A stretch of DNA of 64,000 bases from Akkermansia muciniphila (GCA_945882215.1 CAMCWM010000002.1:1-64000), one strand, 5' to 3'; counted from the stretch's first letter, positions 33,306 to 43,862 are shown. Numbers and translations are program-made. Notes: a model not told the origin generated them from the sequence alone.

Positions 33306-34573
33306 GCGGGCATGCCGTCGAACATGTTCGGTTTGGTTTTGAGCAGCAGCCAGAACAGCGCGGCACTGGCATACAGCGCGGTAAAGCCGATCAGTACCGC
33401 ATCCCATCCGCCGGCATTCGCTAGGAGCCATGGCACTACGACCGGAAACGCCGCCGCGCCGAGGTTGCCGCACATGTTCATCACGCCGCTGACTGTGGCG
33501 ACGTGCGAGCCGCCGACATGCATCATCACCGTGCTCACGCAGGGATTGGCCACCGCCGCGCAGAACATGCCGAGACTGATGATCAGCACGGCTGCAAGCG
33601 CATTGCTGACAAACCAGGCCGAGAACACCAGGCAGGCACAAACAAACAACGCGATGGCCGGGATGCCCTGCCGGGCGAGTCGCTGGCTGCCGGTCTTGCG
33701 CAGCACCGCATCCGACACCGCGCCACCGAGCAGCGAACCGGTCAGATCGCCGATGAGCGGCAGCGCGGTGAGCCAGCCAGACGTGATCAACTCCACACCG
33801 CGCGCCTCCTGCAGATACGTCGTGAACCAAGTGCCGAAGAAAATGTAGCCCGCCGAACGAAACGCCTGCTGCACGCAGATGCACCACATCGCCGGGCTCG
33901 TCATCAGCAACCGCCACGGCATGGAGGGTGGCTTTGCATCCACGTTCTGCGCACGCTCCGAGCCGGCGGTGATCAGTTGCAGCTCCGCTTCATTCACCGC
34001 TGCATGCTCCGCTGGATGATTGCGAAACCAACGGGTGAACCACACAGCCCACACGATGCCCGGCAGCGCATACCACAGGAACATCGGTCGCCAGCCACAG
34101 GTGAGCACCAGCGCTGCCGTCAGAGGCGCACCCACGATGCTTCCCGCCGACATGAATCCGCCGAAAGCGCCCGATGCCAGGCCCTGTCCCGCACGCGGAA
34201 ACCAGCGTGCCATCACCGAAATCGCGACCGGCACGAGACCGGCCTGCGCCACGCCCACCAGCGCGCGCGACACGACCATCGACGCAAAGCCACCCATGCC
34301 AAATAACGCTGTGGCGAGGGACCAGAGCACCGCAAACAACGGCAGCGCTCGCCGCGCACCCAAGCGCAGGGAAAGTGCCGCCGCAGGAATCTGACACAGC
34401 GCATACGCCCAAAAGAACGCGCTACTCAACCAGCCGGACTGCTCCTTCGTCAGCCCCAAGTCCGCACGGATCGTGCTTTCCGCCGTCCCCACCGCATTGC
34501 GCGTGAGATAAGCCAAAGCCGCAGCCATGCAGAGACCGGCGAGGACGATGAAGCGGGTGTTGCTGGCTTTCAT
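33299..34573 (-). CDS. MFS transporter, anion:cation symporter/hexuronate-type
   Basis: 12-TM pattern; RALVGVAQAGLVPVAISVMARWFPRAGQGLASGAFGG. Confidence 0.88.
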   Translation of the reverse strand: MKASNTRFIVLAGLCMAAALAYLTRNAVGTAESTIRADLGLTKEQSGWLSSAFFWAYALCQIPAAALSLRLGARRALPLFAVLWSLATALFGMGGFASMVVSRALVGVAQAGLVPVAISVMARWFPRAGQGLASGAFGGFMSAGSIVGAPLTAALVLTCGWRPMFLWYALPGIVWAVWFTRWFRNHPAEHAAVNEAELQLITAGSERAQNVDAKPPSMPWRLLMTSPAMWCICVQQAFRSAGYIFFGTWFTTYLQEARGVELITSGWLTALPLIGDLTGSLLGGAVSDAVLRKTGSQRLARQGIPAIALFVCACLVFSAWFVSNALAAVLIISLGMFCAAVANPCVSTVMMHVGGSHVATVSGVMNMCGNLGAAAFPVVVPWLLANAGGWDAVLIGFTALYASAALFWLLLKTKPNMFDGMPAH

Positions 34574-34583
34574 GTGTGGAAGA

Positions 34584-35762
34584 TCACCAATCCGTCACCG
34601 CGCCATCCGGGCTGAACTCTCGCAGCACGATCTCCTGCTGGAAGGGATGCTTCTTCACCTCGGCTTCGTTGATGGTGATGCCGAGGCCGGGCTTGGTGTT
34701 GGGGCGGACGATGCGCCCTTTGGTTTCGATGGTGAAGCCTTCTTCGACCACATCCTGCCGCCACGGCACGTCGTTGTGGACGGTTTCGCAGATGATGTAG
34801 CTCGGCTGGCTGAAACCGAACTCCAGCGACGCGGCGGTGCTGACGGGGCCTTGTGGATTGTGCGGTGCCAAAGCGATGCGATGCGCCTCGGCGAGCGCGG
34901 CGATGCGTTTCGCGGCGCTGAGGCCGCCGCAGTGCGTGATGTCGAGCTGGCAGATTTCGACGGCACGTTTCTCGAACATGTCTTTGAAGGCCTCCAGGTT
35001 CGTCACGCGCTCGCCGCTGGCCACAGGCGTGGTGAGGGCGGCGTTGATCTTCGCCAGGCCATCGACGGCCTCCGACCAGCAGGGCTCCTCGAAGAAGTAG
35101 AGGCCGAAATCGTCGAGTGCTTTACCGAATTTCAGCCCCATGGCCGGCGAGGGCCGCGCATGGCAATCGACCATGATGTCGATGTCAGGCCCCACGGCCT
35201 CGCGCATGGCCGCGACGGCTGCGGCAGCGGCACGAACGGGTTTCATGCCCTCGATGGGCATCGTGCTCGGCACGGCCATGCTTTTGAAGGCGGTGTAACC
35301 ATCCGCCACGGCCTGCTGCGCCAGTTCGGCGAAGCGTTTGGCGTTGTCGGCGGGCGTCTGATAAAAATCCTCCATCTTCCCGCCGCCGAGGTGGCAGTAA
35401 GTGCGCACCCAATCACGCACCGGCCCGCCGAAGACCTTCGAGAGCGGCATGTTCGCCACTTTGCCCACGATGTCCCACAACGCGAGGTCGATGCCCGCGA
35501 TCGCCGTGGCCCGCACAATGCCGTGCCCATGCCAAAAGTGCTGCCGATACATCATCTGCCACAGATACTCCACCCGCGTCGGGTCCTCGCCGATGAGCAG
35601 ATGCGACATGTCTTCAATCGCCCCCACGATGCTGCGCGTGTGCCATTCCAGCGTCGCCTCCCCCCAGCCGATGAGGCCGGGCTGGTCGGTGACAACTTTG
35701 ACAAAGACCCAGTTTCGCATCCGCGCATGGCAGACGAGGGTTTCGATTGAAGTGATTTTCAT
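34584..35762 (-). CDS. enolase-superfamily dehydratase (D-galactonate dehydratase-like)
   Basis: [62 protein letters not shown]; mandelate racemase/MLE fold motifs. Confidence 0.85.
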   Translation of the reverse strand: MKITSIETLVCHARMRNWVFVKVVTDQPGLIGWGEATLEWHTRSIVGAIEDMSHLLIGEDPTRVEYLWQMMYRQHFWHGHGIVRATAIAGIDLALWDIVGKVANMPLSKVFGGPVRDWVRTYCHLGGGKMEDFYQTPADNAKRFAELAQQAVADGYTAFKSMAVPSTMPIEGMKPVRAAAAAVAAMREAVGPDIDIMVDCHARPSPAMGLKFGKALDDFGLYFFEEPCWSEAVDGLAKINAALTTPVASGERVTNLEAFKDMFEKRAVEICQLDITHCGGLSAAKRIAALAEAHRIALAPHNPQGPVSTAASLEFGFSQPSYIICETVHNDVPWRQDVVEEGFTIETKGRIVRPNTKPGLGITINEAEVKKHPFQQEIVLREFSPDGAVTDW

Positions 35763-35782
35763 GGGGTAGGAGGACGGTTTTA

Positions 35783-35816
35783 GAACCGCTGATAAGACGC
35801 TGATGGAACGCTGATC
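35783..35816. repeat. short intergenic CGCTGAT-type iterated repeat
   Basis: aaCCGCTGATaagACGCTGATggaACGCTGATc, ~11-nt period. Confidence 0.5.
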
Positions 35817-35892
35817 TACTGCTCCGCATCACATTTTGTGAAAACCGAAGTTTACACTTCCTCTCGTTCCGTTTTTGCGTATTTTTCTTCCC

Positions 35893-36171
35893 GTGATCAC
35901 TCACTTCGCGGACAAAAACACGCAGGCCATCTTCAAAGGCGAAGCGGTCAAGCGCGTCCCGCTGGAGCTTCAGCAGAACGTTCTGCGCAAGCTCCAGACC
36001 TTGGATGCCGCCACCTGCATCGCCGATCTTCAGGCCATCCCCGGCCTGCATTGCAAAGTCTATATCACACCGCTGTGGAGCATCCGGGTAAACAGCCAGT
36101 ATCGCATCACGTTCACTTTCACCGAGTCGCCGATGGATGTCCGCAACGTGATGTATGCAGACTACCACTGA
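35893..36171 (+). CDS. higB: RelE/HigB-family toxin
   Basis: GTG start; RKLQTLDAATCIADLQAIPG...WSIRVNSQYRITFTFTE...DYH. Confidence 0.82.
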   Translation: MITHFADKNTQAIFKGEAVKRVPLELQQNVLRKLQTLDAATCIADLQAIPGLHCKVYITPLWSIRVNSQYRITFTFTESPMDVRNVMYADYH

Positions 36172-36214
36172 AGCGGCTCTGCCGCAGCCCAACAATCCAA
36201 CCCATCCAAACATC

Positions 36215-36547
36215 ATGAACACACGCACGAAGAAGAAGCAGACCGCAGCCTTGACGCCCGCCCACCCTGGCGAGATCCTGCTCAAAGAGTTCCTTGAGCC
36301 GGCGGGCATCAGCCAAGCCAGGCTGTCGCAGGCCACCGGCCTCACCGTGAGCCGCATCAATGATCTGGTCAAAGGACGGCGTGGCATCACGCCTGACAGC
36401 GCCATCCGGCTGGGGGCCGCTTTCGGCATCAGCCCCGGCTTCTGGCTCAATCTCCAGGCCGACTACGACACGCGCATGGCCATGATCGAGAACGGCAGGG
36501 AATACTCCGCCATTGCCAAGATGCCGGAGCTTGCCGCTGCCGCATAG
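36215..36547 (+). CDS. higA: HigA-family XRE antitoxin
   Basis: HPGEILLKEFLEPAGISQARLSQATGLTVSRINDLVKGRRGITPDSAIRLGAAFG. Confidence 0.9.
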   Translation: MNTRTKKKQTAALTPAHPGEILLKEFLEPAGISQARLSQATGLTVSRINDLVKGRRGITPDSAIRLGAAFGISPGFWLNLQADYDTRMAMIENGREYSAIAKMPELAAAA

Positions 36548-36713
36548 AAAACTTGGCATCCCGGTCATGGCCTGACCGCATGCGAAACCACCACGCCCGA
36601 TGACGCTGTATCAATTCACCGTGATCGAAAAATGCCAGGCACATAGCCTGGCAAGGACGGAGTCGTCAGTTCTGCGTAGGACACGGGTAATATAGCTGCA
36701 CAGCGAGAGTTTG

Positions 36714-36989
36714 TTACGATGTGAGAGGGTGTGTGCGCTGGGTAGTCGGATAGGTCGGCCTTTCCTGAAGAAGTAGCCGGGCACTTTCCCTGTCGAGGTT
36801 ATGCATTGAAAGCATCCGGGGAAACATTTGGCGGCATTGCCAATAGGGGTTCTCGGGTTCACCAAACTCGCCCAATATGAAAACTTGCTGATACGGGCAT
36901 TTCGGGCGGCGCATCATGAGGTGAATGGCGACTTTTACCCAGTCAAACCTAAAGCAAGTTTCCTGCTCAATATGGACTACAAGCCGCAA
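36714..36989 (-). CDS. orphan hypothetical protein (alternative start)
   Basis: open frame overlapping the 3' end of the upstream ORF; lower GC context. Confidence 0.3.
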   Translation of the reverse strand: MRLVVHIEQETCFRFDWVKVAIHLMMRRPKCPYQQVFILGEFGEPENPYWQCRQMFPRMLSMHNLDRESARLLLQERPTYPTTQRTHPLTS

Positions 36990-37399
36990 GTCGCCCCCGC
37001 TGCCTTCTTCAACTTTTTCTCTTCGAGGAAATTGATTAGATCCTCAGTGCCTGGATTCTCCCGACGCCTGTAACTCACCAACTGGCACTGGTGAAACTCA
37101 CGCTCCGCTGGCCCGTCCGGTCCTAGATCGGGAACGAGAACAACGTCCCAGTCGTCAAGCTCCCCCACCTTGCCAGAAAAAAGGTCTTCCATGGTCACAC
37201 ATCCAGGCTGGCTGCCGCGCTCTGGAAAGCCTATCAGGAATCTCTTCCCTTCATGGTGCTCCAGGCAAAGGGTGAAAATGCATGCACTCCATATCTCTCC
37301 GATCCTTCTCTTTAGCTTCGCTCCAGTCTGACGACGGCTCTCGATGGTCTCGACCAACGTCTTGAGATCTACGCAGTAAAAGTGGCAGTTCGGTTTCAC
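36977..37399 (-). CDS. orphan hypothetical protein
   Basis: 140 aa ORF with balanced composition; DDWDVVLVPDLGPDGPAEREFHQCQLVSYRRRENPGTEDLINFL. Confidence 0.45.
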   Translation of the reverse strand: MKPNCHFYCVDLKTLVETIESRRQTGAKLKRRIGEIWSACIFTLCLEHHEGKRFLIGFPERGSQPGCVTMEDLFSGKVGELDDWDVVLVPDLGPDGPAEREFHQCQLVSYRRRENPGTEDLINFLEEKKLKKAAGATCGL

Positions 37400-37566
37400 G
37401 ATTCAGACATGTTGGACAACCCTCGCGCATTGACCCGCCCGGTCATGGAATCGAAGTCGCTATTGCGCTCGCTGACACGACTTTGGACTGATGCCCGCCC
37501 GTTTATGCACGACCTCTTCAACATTCCTCATCGTAAGCATCAATCGGGAGCAAACCAGCTCACAAA

Positions 37567-39000
37567 CTACAGATTCGCCGCGATCCGCTGCGCCACCGCC
37601 TCAATCAACTGCTCCAAACTCCCCGCTGCGACGACGGCGATGCTCTCCTGATAGATGCCGCTGTCGTAAAGCTCGCGCGGCGGCAGATAGCTGGCACCCC
37701 AGTCGGCGGCGATGGTGGCAACAACGATGATCTTCTCGGGGAAGCGGCGGCGGAGTTCGGTTTGGAGGAGGGAGTAGCTTTCGCCTTGGACGCCGAGCCA
37801 GAGGGCATCGCCGAGGTGCCAGAGGACGACTTGGAGCGGATACGTTTCGCCGGGCGGGAGCTGGTGGAGACGATGGAGGAGGCGGGTTTTGCGTTCGGCC
37901 ATGGCGCGGCAGTCGGCGGCGCGGGGTTCATCGCCAGCGGCGCGGGCGGTGGCTTCGTCGGCTTTGAATTGATCGAGCTCGGTCTGGGTTTGCTCGGCGG
38001 TGGGCTGACCGGGGCGATAGCGTAGCGGTTCGTGCCAGCGCTGAAGCTTCCACGCGGCTTTTTCGGTCACGTCGATGCTTTGATGCTTCCACGAGCCGAG
38101 CGTGGCACCGGAGACGACGGGGCCGGCATACACAAAGGTCGTCCCAGCGGCGGGAAGGGCGGTGAGAGCTGAAAGCGCGGCGTAACCGAGTTCGCGGCCG
38201 TTTCGATCCGCCACGGCGGTGTCGCCGACGAAGCCTTCGCGCGGGCCGAGTTCGCCGCTGGCACCTTGCAGGAACAAACAGGGAGCGCCGGTGTCGCGTT
38301 CGACGAGTTCGCGCATCGCGCCGATGTAGTCTGGGCTGATGAGCGTGTTTTCCCACGCGAGCGTGGTGGGATGACAGGCGTAGTTCACGATGCTGGCGAG
38401 CATTTTGCCCACATCATCGGTCACGCGGGCGACGATGACGGTGTCATCCACCGGCACGCCGGGATTGTGACCGCAGATGAACTGCTTCCCGTCCCAAAAA
38501 TCGCGATGCGTGGCCAGCGAACATCTCCCACGGCCATACACAATGCCTGCGGGCTTCAGCGAGGCGATGGCGTCGCGGATCAAAGCTCCCGCTTTTTCGC
38601 CGAGTGATTGCAAATACGGCGGAATCAAATCCCCACCTGGCAACGAGGCGCGATCCAACCCCATCAAGCCCGCGCCGTGCGTGTGCGAGAAGACGACGAG
38701 AACCTCCTCCTTCGCCACACCACCGATCTCAGCGGCTTGGGCGATGAGTTGCGCATATTCAGTCGCACCCATCACGCAATGATCGAGTGCGAGCATGATC
38801 TGCCGCTCGCTGCTTTCCATCGGCGCAAAGACTGTCGCCGTGGCCCGCAGTGGTCGATGCACGCCCGTGGCCCGCTCATGCTTCGCCGCGCCCCACATGC
38901 GGTGGTAGATGTCGGCGGGCGGGGTGATGTCGCACCATGCCAGCGCGAAACAGCAGCGGCTTTGCGGTGTGGGGTCTTCGGTGCGGGAGGGATTCATCAA
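37567..39000 (-). CDS. neutral/alkaline ceramidase-like protein
   Basis: CDITPPADIYHRMWGAAKHERATGVHRPLRATATV; VVFSHTHGAGLMG; NYACHPTTLAWENTLISPDYIG. Confidence 0.72.
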   Translation of the reverse strand: MMNPSRTEDPTPQSRCCFALAWCDITPPADIYHRMWGAAKHERATGVHRPLRATATVFAPMESSERQIMLALDHCVMGATEYAQLIAQAAEIGGVAKEEVLVVFSHTHGAGLMGLDRASLPGGDLIPPYLQSLGEKAGALIRDAIASLKPAGIVYGRGRCSLATHRDFWDGKQFICGHNPGVPVDDTVIVARVTDDVGKMLASIVNYACHPTTLAWENTLISPDYIGAMRELVERDTGAPCLFLQGASGELGPREGFVGDTAVADRNGRELGYAALSALTALPAAGTTFVYAGPVVSGATLGSWKHQSIDVTEKAAWKLQRWHEPLRYRPGQPTAEQTQTELDQFKADEATARAAGDEPRAADCRAMAERKTRLLHRLHQLPPGETYPLQVVLWHLGDALWLGVQGESYSLLQTELRRRFPEKIIVVATIAADWGASYLPPRELYDSGIYQESIAVVAAGSLEQLIEAVAQRIAANL

Positions 39001-39003
39001 AGT

Positions 39004-39079
39004 GGTAGAATGATGAGGGGTAAAATGATGGAGAGAAGGAATTCCTTCAGAACATCATTTTACCCGCCATTATTTTACC
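39004..39079. repeat. 76-nt nested palindrome (GGTAAAATGATG type)
   Basis: arms 39018-39030/39053-39065 perfect; outer 39004-39015/39068-39079 10 of 12; inner GAAGGAATTCCTTC 39035-39048; all centred on 39041.5. Confidence 0.85.
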
Positions 39080-41546
39080 GTTCAGGCACCAGCAGCGCAT
39101 CGGCCGACGCGGCGAAGCAGTTCGGCGCGTTGAAGAGCCAGATGTGGGAGGGCGAAGTGGGGCCGAAGCTCCAGATCTGGCCATCCGCTCCTTCGGGGAC
39201 GGGAATCGTCACGACTTCATCACTCGCGCTCACTTCAGTGATGATTTTACGGTCCGGGCCGCGAATAGGAAACTTCGGGCCGCTGGCAAAAAGCTGGAGC
39301 TGCTTCGTCCCGGCGGGGACAAGGAAGAACAACTCGCCGAACTGGCCGAGTGTGATCACTTTCTTGCCGCGTTTCGGCAACCAGGTGAGGGATTGACCGG
39401 GCTTGCGCGTGATGCGCCAGCCTGCGGCGCTGTCGTTGCACTCGAAGTAGTACACACCTGCCTGTGGCACCTTGAGCGTGAGCGCATGCACCTCGCCATC
39501 GAGCTTCTGCGCGCCTTCGGTGATCAATTTGCCGTTCGCGTCCTCCAGCTTCCACTTCGCGTCCGCGCGGTCACGATACCACGCGATGGTACCGACGGTG
39601 ATGTCGAGCGTGAGCGAGCTGCCATCACTGTGCATCGCGAAGCGCTCGACACGCTGGATCGCCTGCTGGTGCGCTTTGGGTTTGACACTGGTCTGCTTGA
39701 TCGGCGCGAGTTTGGAGTAATCGAACGCGATCTCAGTAATCTCCGCCGGCTGGAAGTAGTCCATGCCTTCGCGGAACCACTGGTCCGTCTCCGCCTTGGT
39801 CACAAAGCCCGCGTTGATCCATGGCTTCGGCGTTTTGTCGTTCCGCGCCCAGCCCGGCTCCTCGAATTTCTTCGCCGCGTCGCCCGCGAAGGTGCTCTGG
39901 ATGGCGTTCCAGTGGTTCATGTATTCGTAACGCGTGCGATAGGTGAAGGACAGAATATCGAGCGTGAGCTGCTTCTGCCGCGCCTTGTCCTTTTCGTGAT
40001 CAAGCAGCCAGCGCAGGTGGTTGTAGCGCAGGTAGTGCTTCAAGTGGTTGATGCGCACGAGCACGTCCGGACTTTCTGCGGCGAGCTTCGACGCCTCGTC
40101 GAGATCGTGAAACAGCGAGCCGATGAGCTGGCGGCTCATGATTGGCGGCGACTGCACTTTCGGCATCCAGCGCTCGTAGTAGCGTCGCATCGCGGCGGAG
40201 GCGGGGCCGAATGCCTTGTCGTAAAAGTCGGTGGTGATCGCCTTCACATCGGCGTTGGGATTCCACATGAGCTTGTTCGCGACGTAGTAGCCCAGGCCGT
40301 GGACGCCCCAGTTGTTGCCGCTTTCGGCGTCGAAGCTTGTGGCACCGAGCGCGGCGGATTTGCGGATGCTTTCCTGGATGTGGTCGAGCATCGCTCCTTT
40401 GCCGCCGGGCAGTTTGTCGAAGTCCCACAGCCACACGCTGTAGTAATCGTAGAAGCCCATCGACTTGCACTTCTGCGGCCACAGCTCGCGCAGTTCATCA
40501 AAGCTGTAGCGACCACGGATAAAGCCCATCGTGAGCTGCACATATACATTTGGCTCCAGCGCGAAGTCCGGCGGCTCGCTGTGCTCGTTGTAGGCCAGCA
40601 GGCCGATCATTTTGCCGGGATGTGACTTCGCGATGGCTTTTGCCGCGTGATTGGCGAGTCCAAAGACGCGGTTGCTGATGCTGCCGAGCTTCAGGCACTC
40701 CGCGCACTCGCAGTGGCCGTCGCCATCGGAGCAATCCAGCGACACCATCTCCCTGTCGGGATTCTTGGCGAAAAAATCGAGGCACCACTTCACCGCGAAG
40801 TCCTTCACCGCCGGGTTGCTCACGCACATCTGCGGCCCCTGGCGCTTGTCTTTGACCAGCGCGAGATATTCGGGATGCGCGTCGAACTCCGCCTCGTTGT
40901 TCGCGATGATCGTCTGCCACGCATGCCCCGCGTACACGCGAAAAGATGACGCCATGCGGTTGTGCCGCGCCCAGTCCTCGTAGTCCTTCAGGCACGAGCC
41001 GCCGAGCGGATGCTTCTTGTCGTCCGGGAACGGCCCGTAGCCATACCAGATGCGCCGTGCGAGGATTTTGGGTCGTGAGTCTTCGCCAGGTTCGCGGCTG
41101 CGATCGATGGCGAAAAGACTCGGCTTGTTTGGAATGACCTCCCATTCCTTTGCCGGGAAGAACCAGCGGCAGCCGAGCTCCTCCAAAAACGCGAACGCGG
41201 CATGAGAAACGGCCATGTCGGTCGCTCCCGTGAGATGAACGCCATCTTCATCGGTCACAATCGAGTAGGCTTCGCGACCATCGTAAGTGTTGCGAATGGG
41301 AAACGCGTCCTTCACGGCCAAAAAGATTCCCCCTTTTACCTCCGCTCCCGCTTTCACCTCAAACTCCGCGCCGGTAATCCGCTTCAAATAGGAGGACAGT
41401 TCCGCCGCAACCGCCTTGGTTTGATCCGATGCCTCTGGCGAGATCACGATGGGCGAGAGCGCCCGGCCATTCTCCGCGAGGTGAAAGCTGTCCGTGGCGA
41501 GACAAGGCATGGCACAGACGGCCAGAAGAAGAGCGACACGTTTCAT
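39075..41546 (-). CDS. DUF4838 domain protein (GH67-like), secreted
   Basis: signal peptide; VVAAELSSYLKRITGAEFEV-type N-domain; LDCSDGDGHCECAECLKLG; Start at 41546. Confidence 0.8.
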   Translation of the reverse strand: MKRVALLLAVCAMPCLATDSFHLAENGRALSPIVISPEASDQTKAVAAELSSYLKRITGAEFEVKAGAEVKGGIFLAVKDAFPIRNTYDGREAYSIVTDEDGVHLTGATDMAVSHAAFAFLEELGCRWFFPAKEWEVIPNKPSLFAIDRSREPGEDSRPKILARRIWYGYGPFPDDKKHPLGGSCLKDYEDWARHNRMASSFRVYAGHAWQTIIANNEAEFDAHPEYLALVKDKRQGPQMCVSNPAVKDFAVKWCLDFFAKNPDREMVSLDCSDGDGHCECAECLKLGSISNRVFGLANHAAKAIAKSHPGKMIGLLAYNEHSEPPDFALEPNVYVQLTMGFIRGRYSFDELRELWPQKCKSMGFYDYYSVWLWDFDKLPGGKGAMLDHIQESIRKSAALGATSFDAESGNNWGVHGLGYYVANKLMWNPNADVKAITTDFYDKAFGPASAAMRRYYERWMPKVQSPPIMSRQLIGSLFHDLDEASKLAAESPDVLVRINHLKHYLRYNHLRWLLDHEKDKARQKQLTLDILSFTYRTRYEYMNHWNAIQSTFAGDAAKKFEEPGWARNDKTPKPWINAGFVTKAETDQWFREGMDYFQPAEITEIAFDYSKLAPIKQTSVKPKAHQQAIQRVERFAMHSDGSSLTLDITVGTIAWYRDRADAKWKLEDANGKLITEGAQKLDGEVHALTLKVPQAGVYYFECNDSAAGWRITRKPGQSLTWLPKRGKKVITLGQFGELFFLVPAGTKQLQLFASGPKFPIRGPDRKIITEVSASDEVVTIPVPEGADGQIWSFGPTSPSHIWLFNAPNCFAASADALLVPER

Positions 41547-41601
41547 GGCGAACTCTACGTTTGCCCGCAAAGACACTTTCAGCACGGGCGTAGTGTCTGG
41601 C

Positions 41602-43131
41602 ATGAAGATGCTCGTGGTTTTTTCTCTGGTCTGCTCGTCGCTGGTTGCCGCCGATCCCATCAACATCGGTTCGCGCCGTGAATTGTTCGTGGATGACTTC
41701 CTCATCGACAAGCTCACTGGCAAGGCCGAGCAGCGCCTGCATCATCCGCAGGCGAAGGAGATCGCCATCAAGCATGACGCGCCGTGGGAGGGCAGCGGCA
41801 CCGGTTATCACAGTGTGTTCAAGGACGGCGACAAGTATCGCATGTATTACAAGGCGTGGCAGCTCACCGTCACGCCGCCGGGAAAAGTGAACACGGGCGA
41901 GCATCCGCTCTTCACCTGCTATGCGGAGAGCGATGACGGCATTCATTGGCGCAAGCCGGAGCTCGGTTTGTTCGAGTTCAAAGGCTCGAAGGCGAACAAC
42001 ATCGTCCTCGCACCCGGAAAGATGGGCGCGGCGAATCCCGATCCCGGCCACATCGCGATCTTCAAGGACGACAATCCCGCCGCGAAGCCGGAGGCACGTT
42101 ACAAGGCCATCGTGCGCTCGGGTTCGCCCAAGGGCCTGCTCGCCTTCCAGTCTGCGGACGGTTTGCACTGGTCGCCGATGCAGGAGACGCCGGTGATCAC
42201 CGATGGTGCCTTCGATTCGCAGAATCTCGCCTTCTGGGATGCGCATAGCGGCGTGTATCGTGCCTACTGGCGCTACTTCACCGGCGGCACGACCGATGAG
42301 AAGAACTGGAAGCCCTCCGGTGATCGAGCCATCCGCACGGCCACCTCGAAGGACTTCCTTCATTGGGAAAACCAGCATGATTTGAGTTACACCGACTCAC
42401 CGAGCGAGCAGCTTTACACCAATCAAGTGAAGCCCTACCACCGCGCTCCTCATCTGCTGCTCGGCTTTCCCACTCGCTATGTCGAACGCGGCTGGTCGCC
42501 CTCCATGAAGGCGCTGCCTGAACTGGAACATCGCGAATGGCGTGCGAAGGCGAACCAGCGCTACGGCACGGCGATCACCGAGGGACTCTTCATGGCCAGT
42601 CGCGATGGCGTGACGTTCAAACGCTGGAACGACGCCTTCCTGCCGCCCGGCATCGAACGCGAAGGCACCTGGAACTACGGGCAGCAATACATCGCCTGGC
42701 ATCTGGTCGAAACGAAGTCCGTGCTCGAAGGCGCGCCGAATGAACTCTCGCTCTACGGAGGTGAGAACTACTGGACCGGCACCAGCAGCGAGTTGCGCCG
42801 TTACACCCTGCGCCTCGACGGCTTTGTCTCCATCCACGCGCCGATGAAAGGCGGCGAACTGATCACGAAACCACTCACCTTCACCGGCAAAGCACTCACG
42901 ATGAACTTCGCCAGCTCTGCCGCAGGTGGCGTCCGGGTGGAGATTCAGGATGTGGATGGCAAAGCGATACCCGGCTTCTCTTTGAACGACTGCGAGGATC
43001 ATTTTGGTGATTCGATCGAGCGCACCGTGGTGTGGAAGAGTGGCAGCGATGTCAGCTCACTCGCCGGGAAGGCGGTGCGGCTGCGTTTTGCGCTGAAGGA
43101 CGCGGACCTGTACTCGATCAAGTTTGAGTAG
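41602..43131 (+). CDS. glycoside-hydrolase-like five-bladed propeller protein (GH32/43/68-like), secreted
   Basis: RRELFVDDFLIDKLTGKAEQRLHHPQ...YHSVFKDGDKYRMYYKAW. Confidence 0.65.
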   Translation: MKMLVVFSLVCSSLVAADPINIGSRRELFVDDFLIDKLTGKAEQRLHHPQAKEIAIKHDAPWEGSGTGYHSVFKDGDKYRMYYKAWQLTVTPPGKVNTGEHPLFTCYAESDDGIHWRKPELGLFEFKGSKANNIVLAPGKMGAANPDPGHIAIFKDDNPAAKPEARYKAIVRSGSPKGLLAFQSADGLHWSPMQETPVITDGAFDSQNLAFWDAHSGVYRAYWRYFTGGTTDEKNWKPSGDRAIRTATSKDFLHWENQHDLSYTDSPSEQLYTNQVKPYHRAPHLLLGFPTRYVERGWSPSMKALPELEHREWRAKANQRYGTAITEGLFMASRDGVTFKRWNDAFLPPGIEREGTWNYGQQYIAWHLVETKSVLEGAPNELSLYGGENYWTGTSSELRRYTLRLDGFVSIHAPMKGGELITKPLTFTGKALTMNFASSAAGGVRVEIQDVDGKAIPGFSLNDCEDHFGDSIERTVVWKSGSDVSSLAGKAVRLRFALKDADLYSIKFE

Positions 43132-43246
43132 CAGTCATCAACCATTCGCATGGCTCTATCGGCTTCAGAATGTCCAGCGTTCGCTCACAAACATCGTGAT
43201 GCTTCAAAGCCATTGAAACGTCAGCGTTCTTCGCCAACCAAGCACA

Positions 43247-43765
43247 ATGAGCTACATCATGGTCGATATTGAATCCGACGGCCCGATTCCGGGGGATTAC
43301 TCGATGATCTGCTTTGGCGCGGTTGTCGTGGAGCCAGGACTGGAGCGGACGTTTTATGGTCAGTTGCGGCCGATCTCGGAGAAGTTCATCCCTGAGGCGT
43401 TGGCGGTCAGCGGCTTCACTCGGGAGCAGACTTTGCAGTTCCCGGAACCGGCAACGGTGATGCAAAACTTCGCCGACTGGCTGCGCGGCATCTCTCGGGA
43501 CCGCCCGATGTTCATCTCCGACAACAACGGGTTCGACTGGCAGTTTGTGAATTGGTACTTCCACCACTTCACCGGCGAAAATCCCTTCGGCTTCTCCTCC
43601 ACGAACCTGGGCAGCCTCTACAAAGGCCTCGTGAAGGACACCTCCCCCAACTTCAAGCACCTCCGCCGCACCAAACACACCCACCACCCCGTCGATGACG
43701 CCAAAGGCAACGCCGAGGCACTGCTGACGATGAAGGAGCAGATGGGGCTCAAGATTCGGCTGTGA
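43247..43765 (+). CDS. DEDD-type 3'-5' exonuclease
   Basis: MVDIESDGPIPGDYSMICFGAVVVE; FISDNNGFDWQFVNWYF; HHPVDDAKGNAEALL. Confidence 0.82.
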   Translation: MSYIMVDIESDGPIPGDYSMICFGAVVVEPGLERTFYGQLRPISEKFIPEALAVSGFTREQTLQFPEPATVMQNFADWLRGISRDRPMFISDNNGFDWQFVNWYFHHFTGENPFGFSSTNLGSLYKGLVKDTSPNFKHLRRTKHTHHPVDDAKGNAEALLTMKEQMGLKIRL

Positions 43766-43782
43766 CGAGGAGCGGCGGATTG

Positions 43783-43811
43783 GTCAAGTATAAGTCAAGT
43801 TGTTGGTCAAG
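43783..43811. repeat. GTCAAG iteron array, left copy flanking fic
   Basis: GTCAAG at 43783, 43794, 43806 (spacing 11,12). Confidence 0.75.
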
Positions 43812-43862
43812 CAGCGTGGCGGCCGCGCGACATTTGTTGACGCGTTAATGACGAGTCGACTT

